From Mucilaginibacter kameinonensis (GTDB lineage Bacteria > Bacteroidota > Bacteroidia > Sphingobacteriales > Sphingobacteriaceae), in contig NZ_RCWZ01000002.1 in assembly GCF_003675385.1 (NCBI RefSeq), positions 1,240,001 to 1,304,000 of the forward strand: a stretch of 64,000 nucleotides of DNA, written 5' to 3'. The position numbers and the translations under genes are program-made. The notes below the pieces were generated by a model. It saw only the letters and a list, made by a program, of their open reading frames with translations. It did not search any database and was not told where the DNA came from. Below are positions 26,944 to 35,696 of this stretch, one piece after another. Every line of letters begins with the position of its first letter. Positions within the stretch are counted from its first letter, which is position 1.

Positions 26944-27510
26944 ATGAGCATATACCTGCGCCGTAGTTTTTATTTGTTTATATTTTTCCTTTCCCCATTT
27001 ATATTAAGTTCATGTCACTCGCGTAAGGCCGCAATGCGCGGCCAGCCGGGTGAGGTGGTTAACCCTTCGCCTGATATCGCCTCAAAATATTCTGAAATTA
27101 TGGGAGTAAGCAGGGGGGATATTCAAAATGGTCGCCTTTATGCCTTTATTGATCAGTGGATGGGTACTCCTTATAAGTTCGGCGGTCTTGATAAAGACGG
27201 CGTTGATTGTTCCGGGTTAACTTTTTTACTGGAGCAACAGGTTTACGGTATCACCATTCCCCGTATGACCAGCAAGCAGATCACCGTAATAAAACGCAAA
27301 TACGAGGATGAGCTAAAGGAAGGCGACCTGGTATTTTTTGATTTCGACGGTAAGCAGTTCAGCCATGTAGGCGTATACCTTCAGAATGGCTATGTAGTAC
27401 ACGCCAGCTCACGCCGGGGAGTGATCATTGTAAAACTTCGCGATCCATCGTTATACAAATACTTTTCAAGGGCCGGGTCAATTGAAAATGTTACCACCAG
27501 CATGAACTAA
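26944..27510 (+). CDS. NlpC/P60 cell-wall peptidase lipoprotein
   Basis: A 188-residue lipoprotein (lipobox FILSSC, Cys24) with a C-terminal NlpC/P60 domain. Family enzymes cut gamma-D-glutamyl-meso-diaminopimelate bonds in peptidoglycan peptides. The catalytic residues are Cys89 (GVDCSGL), His141 (FSHVGVYL) and a third polar residue at His153 (YVVHASS). The mature enzyme would sit on the periplasmic side of the membrane. The ATG at 26944 gives a short, typical lipoprotein signal. It is followed by a 42-residue membrane protein gene 47 bases downstream, probably co-transcribed. Confidence 0.92.
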   Translation: MSIYLRRSFYLFIFFLSPFILSSCHSRKAAMRGQPGEVVNPSPDIASKYSEIMGVSRGDIQNGRLYAFIDQWMGTPYKFGGLDKDGVDCSGLTFLLEQQVYGITIPRMTSKQITVIKRKYEDELKEGDLVFFDFDGKQFSHVGVYLQNGYVVHASSRRGVIIVKLRDPSLYKYFSRAGSIENVTTSMN

Positions 27511-27557
27511 ATAATCCCGTTCAATTTTTGTGGTAATTTCAATAATTTTGCACCATC

Positions 27558-27686
27558 ATGGCCGATAAAAAACAAGATTATTCATTCTGGACTAAATACA
27601 AACGCTTTGCCGGTACCGAGATCATGCTTTACGTGATCATGGTTATTGGCATTATCCTCGGCATTGTAATATTTAGTTACCTTTAA
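27558..27686 (+). CDS. small membrane protein, 42 residues
   Basis: The frame MADKKQDYSFWTKYKR followed by a hydrophobic helix (EIMLYVIMVIGIILGIVIF, residues 21-39) and a TAA gives a single-pass protein with a charged, aromatic cytoplasmic start. Positive-inside charge (KKQ, KYKR) puts the N terminus in the cytoplasm. The reading frame has no other stop and its codon use resembles the neighbours. It lies behind the NlpC/P60 gene, and its last 14 bases overlap the end of the convergent DUF3857 gene. Function unknown. Confidence 0.7.
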   Translation: MADKKQDYSFWTKYKRFAGTEIMLYVIMVIGIILGIVIFSYL

Positions 27687-29583
27687 TAAGGGTTACATTA
27701 TCGTGATCAGCATCGGCTATTGATTGATAAAAATCTACAAGTGCCTGATAGGTATCTTTACTATAGGTGCCATCAATAAGCTGCATCTTGCGGCTATAAA
27801 TCAATTTATCCCCGTTCACCGTTGTGCTTGATTCAAATTTGCCGAAGGGTTTTTCAATACTTACCTTTTTTGGCCGGGTATCAACTTTATAGCCCGCAGG
27901 CAGGGTATAGGTGATCTCATCTTCGTCGGTATACCCTCTGTTAATATAAACATCATTACGGCGGTTACGGACCTCACGCAGCGGGGTATTTAACCTGTTG
28001 ACAGGATTGGCCAGAAAAATGATCTTTCCGTCGGCTACAGACCCATAATCACTTGCCGAGATCTTCAGATTTTCAGTGGTATATGGTTGCGCGGTTTTAA
28101 ACTGTTTCAGATCAGCGCTTTCAATTTCGAGGTTGTTTATTGGGTAAATCTTTTTGAGGTCCTTTACCTGCTCTTTTGCCGATTCATAAATTACATGGTC
28201 ACGGTCTTCATAATTGGCTCCCTTAAAGTTAGTGGTGATTGAACCTTTAAGGCCGCCGTCGTCGGCAATAGTAAATGCGGCGGTGCGCTGTTCCATGTTA
28301 GCCTGGGCGGTATACTTTGGTGTATGTATTAGTTTGCCTCCTTCCGGCGTACAGGCAAATACGAGACGATCATCGGTAAAGTCGCCTAAAAAGCCGAAAG
28401 GCATGTTTTGATTGGTACACTCTAAAAAAGTGGTATCGCTTTTAAATGGCAGGCACAAAATAACATGGTTACCCTGATCCATACTGGCAAAATCAGGAAA
28501 CATACCAACTTTGGCGCTGCCCGCCTCAACCACACAGTAATATGAATCGATACCTACCGCCTTAAATAGCGCCTGTGTATAATTAACTAAAGCCTTGCAA
28601 TCGCCATAATTTTGTTGATCAACATCTGATGCAGGAAAAGGCTGATAACCGCCAATACCAATTGAAATATTGATATAATGCGTTTTACTCTGCATATACT
28701 CATAAATTTTGCGGGCCTTTTGCTTTGGATCGGCAATATCACCGGTAAGCTCTTTCATCCGGCTTACGGTTTGTGGGGATAAAACCTGCCTGCCTGCATT
28801 AAGCTTTTCGTATTGCCACATGCCCAGCTCTTTCCAGTTGGTGAAAGAGCCTGGAATACCGCCATAGCTAAATTTTTCGGGTGCTATTTTAACGTAGCTT
28901 AAGTTTGCTGTGCGAAGCGGGCTAAACGGTTCGTACTTTATAGCTTTTAAATTAGCTGCCAGCCATGTGTAAGTTTTAAGCCCATCTTTATTGCTACCTA
29001 TGATTACTTTGGAGGGTGTATTTACTTCTTTATACCTGATCTTAAAATCGGGCTTGCAAATAAACGTATACGAACTTTTTTCAACAGCTACTCCGGTTGA
29101 TGGATTAGGTTGCCAGTCCTGAAATTCCAGTGTTTGCTTGGATTTTACATCGTATTCATAGCTAACTGTGTAAGGATAATCGGTTACCAACGGGCGATAA
29201 TGTTTGATTTTGACGTCGGTAAAAAGAGAAAAGCCGTCATGGCTGTTATCATCATCAAAATCGCTTTCACTGAATTTACTAACCGGCTTTCCGTACTGGT
29301 TATAAATTATCCCTTTAACATCTTTTATGATACGGCTTTTATTATGCCAGATGCCAATTTCAACATCCTCGTCTCCGTTTTTATTAAAAACAGTTATAGC
29401 CCTTTTTACGTGGAGCAACACATTGTCAAGGTCGCGGACCTCTGTTGTTATTTCTTCGTTCCGTACAACCGAACTGGCATAAGGCAAAAGGTCTTTCGAA
29501 ATGAGTGATACATCATAGTTGTCCTGCGCTTTTACACAGGTTATTGCCGAAAGTATAAACAGTGTACTTAAAAATGCTTTCAT
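27673..29583 (-). CDS. DUF3857/transglutaminase-like exported protein
   Basis: A 636-residue exported protein (signal peptide ends VKAQDN, residue 20) of the DUF3857 plus transglutaminase-core type. The N-terminal DUF3857 domain covers residues 40-240 (ITTEVRDLDNVLLHVKRAIT, TDYPYTVSYEYDV). The transglutaminase core has Cys329 (QNYGDCKALV) and His373 (QGNHVILC), so the Cys-His pair is intact. The C-terminal third (DYGSVADGKIIFLAN, NRRNDVYINRGY) is the DUF3858-type beta domain. A role in the periplasm is likely; the substrate is unknown. Its start overlaps the stop of the upstream paralog by one base, so they form one operon. Confidence 0.85.
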   Translation of the reverse strand: MKAFLSTLFILSAITCVKAQDNYDVSLISKDLLPYASSVVRNEEITTEVRDLDNVLLHVKRAITVFNKNGDEDVEIGIWHNKSRIIKDVKGIIYNQYGKPVSKFSESDFDDDNSHDGFSLFTDVKIKHYRPLVTDYPYTVSYEYDVKSKQTLEFQDWQPNPSTGVAVEKSSYTFICKPDFKIRYKEVNTPSKVIIGSNKDGLKTYTWLAANLKAIKYEPFSPLRTANLSYVKIAPEKFSYGGIPGSFTNWKELGMWQYEKLNAGRQVLSPQTVSRMKELTGDIADPKQKARKIYEYMQSKTHYINISIGIGGYQPFPASDVDQQNYGDCKALVNYTQALFKAVGIDSYYCVVEAGSAKVGMFPDFASMDQGNHVILCLPFKSDTTFLECTNQNMPFGFLGDFTDDRLVFACTPEGGKLIHTPKYTAQANMEQRTAAFTIADDGGLKGSITTNFKGANYEDRDHVIYESAKEQVKDLKKIYPINNLEIESADLKQFKTAQPYTTENLKISASDYGSVADGKIIFLANPVNRLNTPLREVRNRRNDVYINRGYTDEDEITYTLPAGYKVDTRPKKVSIEKPFGKFESSTTVNGDKLIYSRKMQLIDGTYSKDTYQALVDFYQSIADADHDNVTLIKGN

Positions 29584-31556
29584 TATTTTTTCTTGAAGAT
29601 CATATCACCTTTTTCGGTAAGGATGATCTTATTAAACAACTCCTTCAAGTAAGGATATTCCGCCGGATCATAAACCGACTTATTAAACTGTGTAATGTTT
29701 GAAAATGTAAAGGTGTTATTGTCCTGGTTTTCAAACGTTGTGGCAAACATGCCTCCCTTATTTGGTAAAGAATAGGCTACAACCTGCGGCGGGGTTTCAA
29801 CAGTGTACTGAGCCGGCAGGTGCATTACCAAAACCAGGCGTTTATCAGAAGCGTAAGCCCAGTCTACAGGATAGTCGCGCTCGGCAAGTTTGAACGGATT
29901 GGTAGTGCGTTTTTCCCAGAAATAAGGGTTAAATGCAAGTTTGTCATGATTGGTATTATCAAAAGCGTCAATCTCCACTTCAAATGTTTCCCTTAAAGGG
30001 CTTTCAAGGCTGTCGAGATTTGTAATGTCTGATTTAAGTACTTTTAGCTTAGGTTGTTTCTCGTCAAAGTCCTCAACATATTCATCAATACTATTGAATT
30101 TTTTAATGGCTTTACGTTTCTCATAAGCATCGTAACCTTTGTAATAATTCACGATGCTGCCTTTCAGCTTACCATTATCAAGCAGCGTAAGATCGAACAT
30201 GTGCGTTGTCGCGGCTTTTTGCTGTGTGCTTAATTCCATCCAGTACGATGGTTTGGTCATGCTGATAACCCGGCCTTTATCATTGATACATTTAAGTGGC
30301 AGTAAGCCGAATGAAAGTAACGGATCGGTAGCATCAAGCAGGTAGGTTTGTTCGCCAATAGTTAGCCTCGCTATAACATAGTTAAAGTCGGTTAGTACCG
30401 GATAAAGTGTATTCACCATGCCATGGTCGCGGGTTGAAAGTAATACGGCTTCGGCATTAAGACCGGCTGCGTTCAAGGCGGTAATCAGTGTAAGGTTGAT
30501 ATCAGCAATACTTCCGGAGTGAGTATCTAATGCCTTTTTCTCACCCTCGCTGCTATAAATGCCGATATAATCGTTCCATTTAATCTGGCTTTTTATCCAT
30601 GCATATAAGGTTTTTGCTTTGTCAAGCTCATCGGTTTTACCTGCTATAACAGATGCTATCCGTTCTTTAAGCAGGCTGATGCGTTTTACCTGCGAACCAA
30701 ATTCATCGGCTATTTTTAGTTGACGGTCTACATCGCTCCACTGTTTGGTTACTACCGTTTTAACACTGGTATAAGGATTGGTGAACTCAACCAGCTCAAA
30801 ATAAATGGCCGATAGGAAGTTTTTACGCGCGGTCATAAAGTCTTCATCAACAAAGGCCGGAATATCCTTCATATTATAAGTGATATGAGAACAATCGGCT
30901 TTTGAGCCGCCGGATGAAAAACATTCACGCTCAACTTCCGAGGTGCTTTTGGTTAACTTCAATACACCACGTATTGACGCGTTAAAGTTCCAGAAGCCGG
31001 GGATATGTACTTCGTATTGTGAGTTTATTTTAGGGATATCATCCTGGAATGTCCATCCTCTGAAATGGTCCCAGTATGGTGATATAAGTTCATATTTAAA
31101 CTCAATAACACAACCCGGGCGTAGCGCAGGTAAAGCAAATTTTACTGTGCTGCCGTATTTGTAATCTTTAACCGTATATACCTTTTTAGATTCAAATTCT
31201 GCCTTTTGGATGATACCGTTATCGTCTTTATAGTAAGTAAAACCGGTAACATTATTAACTTCCTCCGCTGAGTTATCGCCGTTATGGATCGGTATTTCGA
31301 TGGTGCCGTGGGTAAGGCCTTCTTTGGTGAAAATTTTAATTTTAGCATGATACGTATGGATGAGCCTGATGTGGTCCATATACTCATCAATACGGGTATT
31401 ACCAAATTCATTTAAAAAAACAGCATTGGCCTGAGGATCTTTATCATATTTGGCCATTTCAATTTCATCGTTGCTTACCCCGGTTTCAAAATCCTGTGCC
31501 GAAGCCCAATTTGATAAGCCGATAAAAATCAGAAGAATAACAAAAAATCTGTTCAT
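29583..31556 (-). CDS. DUF3857 exported protein lacking the transglutaminase Cys
   Basis: A 657-residue exported protein (signal peptide ends NWASAQDF) with the same layout as the gene downstream: DUF3857 (KIKIFTKEGLTHGTIEI, GCVIEFKYELISPYWDH), a transglutaminase-like core, and a C-terminal DUF3858-like domain. In the core, the GDCK motif is replaced by SGSIADINLTLI, so the nucleophilic Cys is missing and the domain is probably not catalytic. The frame is open from 31730, but the ATG at 31556 begins a clean signal peptide; the longer version is Cys- and Arg-rich without one. It is the first gene of a two-gene operon. Confidence 0.85.
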   Translation of the reverse strand: MNRFFVILLIFIGLSNWASAQDFETGVSNDEIEMAKYDKDPQANAVFLNEFGNTRIDEYMDHIRLIHTYHAKIKIFTKEGLTHGTIEIPIHNGDNSAEEVNNVTGFTYYKDDNGIIQKAEFESKKVYTVKDYKYGSTVKFALPALRPGCVIEFKYELISPYWDHFRGWTFQDDIPKINSQYEVHIPGFWNFNASIRGVLKLTKSTSEVERECFSSGGSKADCSHITYNMKDIPAFVDEDFMTARKNFLSAIYFELVEFTNPYTSVKTVVTKQWSDVDRQLKIADEFGSQVKRISLLKERIASVIAGKTDELDKAKTLYAWIKSQIKWNDYIGIYSSEGEKKALDTHSGSIADINLTLITALNAAGLNAEAVLLSTRDHGMVNTLYPVLTDFNYVIARLTIGEQTYLLDATDPLLSFGLLPLKCINDKGRVISMTKPSYWMELSTQQKAATTHMFDLTLLDNGKLKGSIVNYYKGYDAYEKRKAIKKFNSIDEYVEDFDEKQPKLKVLKSDITNLDSLESPLRETFEVEIDAFDNTNHDKLAFNPYFWEKRTTNPFKLAERDYPVDWAYASDKRLVLVMHLPAQYTVETPPQVVAYSLPNKGGMFATTFENQDNNTFTFSNITQFNKSVYDPAEYPYLKELFNKIILTEKGDMIFKKK

Positions 31557-31681
31557 ACAAATTGTGATAATTAGGGATAATGAAATTAAATAATAAATTG
31601 GTATATTAAATAAATTAAAAAATTTATTCTGCTGATTAATTTTAGGACATTTGCGACCTTTGCATCTCTGAACACTTACAA

Positions 31682-32707
31682 ATGAAATTAAAATTAAAAC
31701 GCCCCCTCGCTTTCTTCGATCTTGAAACAACTGGTACCAATATCGGTGCCGACCGCATAGTTGAAATATCGGTTATCAAGCTTAATCCCGATGGTAGCGA
31801 GGAGGTTAAAACATGGCGTGTTCACCCGGGCATCCCAATTCCGCTGGAGTCGTCGCTGGTACACGGTATTTACGACGAGCATATACAAAACGAAAAACAG
31901 TTTAAAGAGCTTGGCCAGGAAATTGCCGATTTTATTGGCGATAGCGATTTGGCCGGATATAACTCTAATAAGTTTGATATCCCGATGATCATGGAGGAGT
32001 TTCTGCGTGCGGGAGTAGATTTTAACCTGGATACACGTCATTTTGTGGATGTGCAAAATATATTCCACCAGATGGAGCAGCGTACCTTGAAGGCTGCCTA
32101 CCAATTTTATTGCAATAAGGTAATTGAAAATGCACACTCGGCCGAGGCTGATACCCGTGCAACCATGGAGGTTTTGCTGGCACAGATAGAACGTTATGAA
32201 AACGTGGAGTGGGAAGATAAGAAAGGAAATAAAGTAGTTCCTGTTGTTGGCGATGTTGAAGCTTTACATGTATTTACCAACCTGAGCAAACCCGTTGATT
32301 TTGCCGGCAGAATGGTGTACAACGAGCAGGGTGAAGAGTTGATAAACTTTGGTAAGCACAAAGGCAAACGTGTGGAGGACGTGTTAACTGCCGAACCAAG
32401 CTATTATTCATGGATGATGCAGGGCGATTTTCCGTTGTATACCAAACGTAAACTCGAGGAGATCCATGCCCGCTGGAACGCTAAGAAAACAGCCGAACGC
32501 CAGGCTAACAAAGCGGCACAGCCTAAACCGGCCGATCAACAGCCTGCAGCTCCAAAGCAAGAGTACCAGAAAAAAGAATATACCAAGCCCGATCATACCA
32601 AAAATCAACAATATCAGAACAAACCTTACAAAAAGAAAGATGAGCCTGCACAGCCCGTTAACGACGATATGCTTGCTCAATTAGCCTTAAAGTTTAAGAA
32701 AGGCTGA
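31682..32707 (+). CDS. DnaQ-type 3'-5' exonuclease with DUF3820 domain and basic tail
   Basis: A 341-residue DEDDh exonuclease of the DNA polymerase III epsilon family. The catalytic residues are Asp13 and Glu15 (FFDLETTG), Asp99 (YNSNKFDIPM), and His152 and Asp157 (AHSAEADTRAT). Residues 205-265 form a DUF3820-like domain (INFGKHKGKRVEDVLTAEPSYYSWM), often linked with such nucleases. Residues 265-325 are a low-complexity tail rich in K, Q, P and Y (KKEYTKPDHTKNQQYQNKPY), probably disordered and nucleic-acid binding. No polymerase gene is nearby, so this is a stand-alone repair or RNA-processing nuclease rather than dnaQ itself. A terminator follows. Confidence 0.9.
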   Translation: MKLKLKRPLAFFDLETTGTNIGADRIVEISVIKLNPDGSEEVKTWRVHPGIPIPLESSLVHGIYDEHIQNEKQFKELGQEIADFIGDSDLAGYNSNKFDIPMIMEEFLRAGVDFNLDTRHFVDVQNIFHQMEQRTLKAAYQFYCNKVIENAHSAEADTRATMEVLLAQIERYENVEWEDKKGNKVVPVVGDVEALHVFTNLSKPVDFAGRMVYNEQGEELINFGKHKGKRVEDVLTAEPSYYSWMMQGDFPLYTKRKLEEIHARWNAKKTAERQANKAAQPKPADQQPAAPKQEYQKKEYTKPDHTKNQQYQNKPYKKKDEPAQPVNDDMLAQLALKFKKG

Positions 32708-32711
32708 TAGC

Positions 32712-32755
32712 GTCTGAATCAGAATTTTCAGAATTAAAGAATTTTCAGAATTTAA
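32712..32755. repeat. dispersed intergenic 44-bp repeat, copy 2
   Basis: Begins GTCTGAATCAGAATTTTCAG and matches 16440-16483 at 34 of 44 positions without gaps. It lies five bases after the exonuclease stop. Confidence 0.6.
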
Positions 32756-32760
32756 TATTG

Positions 32761-32792
32761 AAACCCTTGCAAGAATTTATGCAAGGGTTTTT
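32761..32792 (+). terminator. intrinsic terminator of the exonuclease gene
   Basis: Stem AAACCCTTGC (32761-32770) and GCAAGGGTTT (32781-32790), 10-base loop, followed by further T. Confidence 0.8.
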
Positions 32793-32835
32793 GTTGATAA
32801 TATCATGAAACCTTAGCTTCGTGAATTCGTTCCAC

Positions 32836-32940
32836 TTTAGCCTTTAGCCTTTAGCCTTTAGCCTTTAGCCTTTAGCCTTTAGCCTTTAGCCTTTAGCCTT
32901 TAGCCTTTAGCCTTTAGCCTTTAGCCTTTAGCCTTTAGCC
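32836..32940. repeat. tandem heptamer array (TTTAGCC)15
   Basis: Fifteen perfect copies of TTTAGCC in 105 bp. The last unit supplies the TAA stop codon of queG on the minus strand (32935-32937). Confidence 0.97.
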
Positions 32941-33867
32941 TTTCAAAAAATCAATATTCCTTTTCAAACCGCTAAATTTTGTGCGCTTAACGGCCGAGTT
33001 TTTAAATACCTTTTGAAAAATATCCTGGCTGATGTCTTGCCAGTCGGCAGCTTTCAGGTGCAGCAGATCGGGGTGGGGGCTGAAGGCCGGCTCGGTGTTC
33101 AAAACAGAGAAGCGGTTCCAGGGACAAACATCCTGGCAAACATCGCAGCCAAACATCCAGTTGTCCATTTTACCTTTAAACTCCTGCGGGATCTCGTTTT
33201 TAAGCTCGATGGTTAGATAGGAGATACAACGGCTGCCGTCAACCACATAGGGTCCTACGATGGCATCCGTAGGACAAGCATCAATACAGTTGGTACAGGT
33301 GCCGCAATGATCGGCGGTAGGGGCTATGTCATATTCCAGTTCAAGATCGATGATCAGTTCGGCCAGGAAAAAGAACGACCCTGCCTTTTTGTTGAGCAGG
33401 TTGCTGTTTTTTCCAATCCATCCCATGCCAGCTTTCCGTGCCCAGGCTTTATCAAGCACCGGTGCCGAATCAACAAACGCGCGGCCACCTACTTCACCAA
33501 TCTGCTCGTTGATGATCTGCAGTAATTGCCTCAGTTTGTCTTTAATTACAGTATGGTAATCAATGCCGTAAGCATATTTGGAAATTTTGGGTGCCAAATG
33601 GTCATCCTGGCGCTGGTCGGTATAGTAATTAATACCTAATGATATAACCGATTTTGCCCCATCAACCAGTAGCCGCGGGTCGAGGCGTTTATCGAAATGG
33701 TTTTCCATGTAGGCCATTTCGCCATGCATATTTTTATTGAGCCAGGCTTCGAGGCGTGGGGCCTCTTCTTCCAGAAATTCAGCTTTGGCTATGCCGCAAA
33801 ATAAAAAACCAAGCTTTTGTGCTTCGTTTTTGATAAGTTGGCTATATGTGGCCTTGTTTTGCTGCAT
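32935..33867 (-). CDS. queG: epoxyqueuosine reductase
   Basis: A 310-residue cobalamin-dependent enzyme that reduces epoxyqueuosine to queuosine in tRNA wobble position 34. The catalytic Asp is Asp133 ([15 protein letters not shown]). Two 4Fe-4S clusters are bound by Cys188, 191, 194 and 198 ([12 protein letters not shown]) and by Cys214, 241, 244 and 248 ([11 protein letters not shown]). The length fits the shorter QueG form without a C-terminal HEAT extension. The stop codon is the first unit of a tandem heptamer array. The start ATG is five bases past a -7 box, so the mRNA may be leaderless. Confidence 0.96.
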   Translation of the reverse strand: MQQNKATYSQLIKNEAQKLGFLFCGIAKAEFLEEEAPRLEAWLNKNMHGEMAYMENHFDKRLDPRLLVDGAKSVISLGINYYTDQRQDDHLAPKISKYAYGIDYHTVIKDKLRQLLQIINEQIGEVGGRAFVDSAPVLDKAWARKAGMGWIGKNSNLLNKKAGSFFFLAELIIDLELEYDIAPTADHCGTCTNCIDACPTDAIVGPYVVDGSRCISYLTIELKNEIPQEFKGKMDNWMFGCDVCQDVCPWNRFSVLNTEPAFSPHPDLLHLKAADWQDISQDIFQKVFKNSAVKRTKFSGLKRNIDFLKG

Positions 33868-33872
33868 TACTG

Positions 33873-33880
33873 CAAAGATA
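33873..33880 (-). promoter_or_regulatory. -7 promoter box directly before queG
   Basis: Minus-strand TATCTTTG is an exact TAnnTTTG match, five bases before the ATG at 33867. The predicted transcription start falls on or next to the start codon. Confidence 0.5.
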
Positions 33881-34027
33881 GTACAAATTAAAATTGATGG
33901 CCGCTACGATATATCGCAATATGTTGAGCGGTATTACGTACCTATAAAAGGGTATTAATACTCCGTTTGGCTATAAAATCACTATTGGTTCAGTTTTTGT
34001 AACTTATAAGCAATACGGATTTATGGC

Positions 34028-34396
34028 ATGCTTGAGCATATAAGATATTTGCCTGCGCATGTGTTAGGGATACATGCAGTTGGCCACGTTAATGTAGATG
34101 ATTACGAAAGAGCTTTACAGCCTTTGCTTGAGCAGCAGGTAAGACAAACCGGACGGATAAATTTTTTATTGGTGCTGGAAACCAATATTAAAAATTTTAC
34201 GGCAGGTGCCTGGTGTGGCAATGTCAGGCTTGGCCTTAAGTATTTTACCCGTTGGAACAAGGTTGCAGTAGTAACTGACCAGGATGGCGTGCGCGAATTC
34301 AGCCACCTGTTTAAATATATTTTACCGGGCAAGTTTGCCGGCTACCGGCTGGAGGATTTGGATGAAGCGGTAAAATGGGTAACGGGAATTAAATAA
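34028..34396 (+). CDS. STAS/SpoIIAA-like protein
   Basis: A 122-residue SpoIIAA-like (DUF3478-type) STAS-fold protein. Typical features are the central GHVNVDDYERALQPLLEQQVR, then INFLLVLETNIKNFTAGAW, followed by RWNKVAVVTDQDGVREFSHLFKYILPGK and a final YRLEDLDEAVKWV. Studied relatives bind lipids or other hydrophobic ligands; this one has no known partner. It precedes a 62-residue acidic protein gene by 10 bases, likely one transcript, closed by a terminator. Confidence 0.8.
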   Translation: MLEHIRYLPAHVLGIHAVGHVNVDDYERALQPLLEQQVRQTGRINFLLVLETNIKNFTAGAWCGNVRLGLKYFTRWNKVAVVTDQDGVREFSHLFKYILPGKFAGYRLEDLDEAVKWVTGIK

Positions 34397-34406
34397 ATAT
34401 ATCGTT

Positions 34407-34595
34407 ATGGAAACAATAGATAAAGTTGCAGCTATGAATAATGATAATTCGGACCTGCACAACGATGAGTTAGGTGAAAACACCGGCGATGATACCATAA
34501 TAGCCGAAATTGTTCATTTAGCACCGGACGAAAAGGATATTAGTAAAATGCCGTCATCAAACAAGGGGCAGGGCCCGGCAGGGGAGGATTTGTAA
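34407..34595 (+). CDS. small acidic hypothetical protein, 62 residues
   Basis: An acidic protein (METIDKVAAMNNDNSD start, many Asp and Glu) with no signal peptide or membrane helix and probably no stable fold. It follows the STAS-like gene by 10 bases and is followed by a terminator, so it is likely expressed with it. I do not recognise a family. The absence of a hydrophobic core means it could be a chance frame, but the operon position favours a real gene. Confidence 0.5.
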   Translation: METIDKVAAMNNDNSDLHNDELGENTGDDTIIAEIVHLAPDEKDISKMPSSNKGQGPAGEDL

Positions 34596-34617
34596 ACCCC
34601 GTCCCCAAAAAGGAAAC

Positions 34618-34650
34618 AAAAAATGCCCGCTTAAAAAGCGGGCATTTTTT
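34618..34650. terminator. bidirectional intrinsic terminator
   Basis: Stem AAAAAATGCCCGC (34618-34630) and GCGGGCATTTTTT (34638-34650) with a 7-base loop, between the STAS operon and the convergent deacetylase gene. Confidence 0.9.
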
Positions 34651-34693
34651 GTTAAATATTCTCCGAACACTCCCCCTTTAGGGGGCAGGGGCG

Positions 34694-35587
34694 CTAAAAG
34701 CTATTCCTGATGCTGTTGCTCAGGGTTTTAGTGCTCCAGTAACCGCTGTCCAGGATACGGCGTACGGTCATCAGCGGATCAGTCTGGTCACGTTTATCTG
34801 CCAATTGGAAAGCCATTTTAAAGCCACGTTTACGTAATTCAGGCAAAGCTGCTTTGTTCCAGATACCGAACGGATAAGCAAAGTAATCCATTTTTTTACC
34901 TGTGATCTCTTCCAAAGTTTTGGTTGGTTTTTCAATCTGGGTAACCCAATCATCAACCGGACGATTCGTTATTTTGCCGTTTTTACCAATGATTTTCAGG
35001 GTTGAGGTATGTGAATAACGGTCAACACGGTGGTGGTCCCAGGTGTGGCTGGCAACAACGTTACCTTCGTCAGATAGTTGTTTTACCTGCTCTTTGGTCA
35101 TGTAATGCGGACGGCCTAATGATACGGTCATCACAAAATAAACCGCTTTAAAACCATATTTTTTAAGAGTTGGGTTGGCGATGGTGAATTGATCCAGATC
35201 GGTATCATCAAATGTAAGCATGATAGGCTTTTTAGGCAGCGGCGCACCTTTGGTAAGGTAGGCATAAAGCTGATCGGGCAGTATGGTGTGGTAACCACTA
35301 TCGGCAAGCATTTTAATATGCTCTTTAAAAGCCGCAACCTGTACTATGTAATCTTTAGCGTTTTTTGAATCTGTGGGCTTCCAGTCGCGGATTTGGTGGT
35401 AACAAAGGATTGGTACCTGCTTCCGAGCTAAAATCGCGGCAGCATCGCCTTGCGGAACAGCATTATTAGTAGTTGCCGGAGCCTCAGTAGCCGGGCTGAC
35501 AGTAGTTGATTTATCAGATGGCTTTGACTGGCATGAAACAGCACCGAAAGCACAAAGAGCCAGCATGGCTAATGTTTGTTTTATCAT
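34694..35587 (-). CDS. polysaccharide deacetylase lipoprotein
   Basis: A 297-residue lipoprotein (lipobox AVSC, Cys19) with a Pro/Thr/Ala linker (residues 20-48) and a NodB-type carbohydrate esterase family 4 domain. The metal-binding and catalytic residues are Asp127 and Asp128 (MLTFDDTD) and His181/His185 (ASHTWDHHR). Family enzymes remove N- or O-acetyl groups from chitin, peptidoglycan or surface glycans. The lipid anchor puts it in the periplasm or outer membrane. It is transcribed alone, with the TraB-like lipoprotein gene upstream in the same direction. Confidence 0.9.
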   Translation of the reverse strand: MIKQTLAMLALCAFGAVSCQSKPSDKSTTVSPATEAPATTNNAVPQGDAAAILARKQVPILCYHQIRDWKPTDSKNAKDYIVQVAAFKEHIKMLADSGYHTILPDQLYAYLTKGAPLPKKPIMLTFDDTDLDQFTIANPTLKKYGFKAVYFVMTVSLGRPHYMTKEQVKQLSDEGNVVASHTWDHHRVDRYSHTSTLKIIGKNGKITNRPVDDWVTQIEKPTKTLEEITGKKMDYFAYPFGIWNKAALPELRKRGFKMAFQLADKRDQTDPLMTVRRILDSGYWSTKTLSNSIRNSF

Positions 35588-35696
35588 ATTATAGGTTGGT
35601 TTTATTCCTTAATTAACGGCGGCTAAATTAATAATTATATAACATGCAAGCCCAGACATGTAAATAAAATTAATCAATACTTTAAGTGGGGTAATA

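Noticed and set aside
32836..32940. Repeat array considered as a CRISPR array.
   Set aside because: The unit is seven bases with no spacers and no cas genes; it is a simple tandem repeat.
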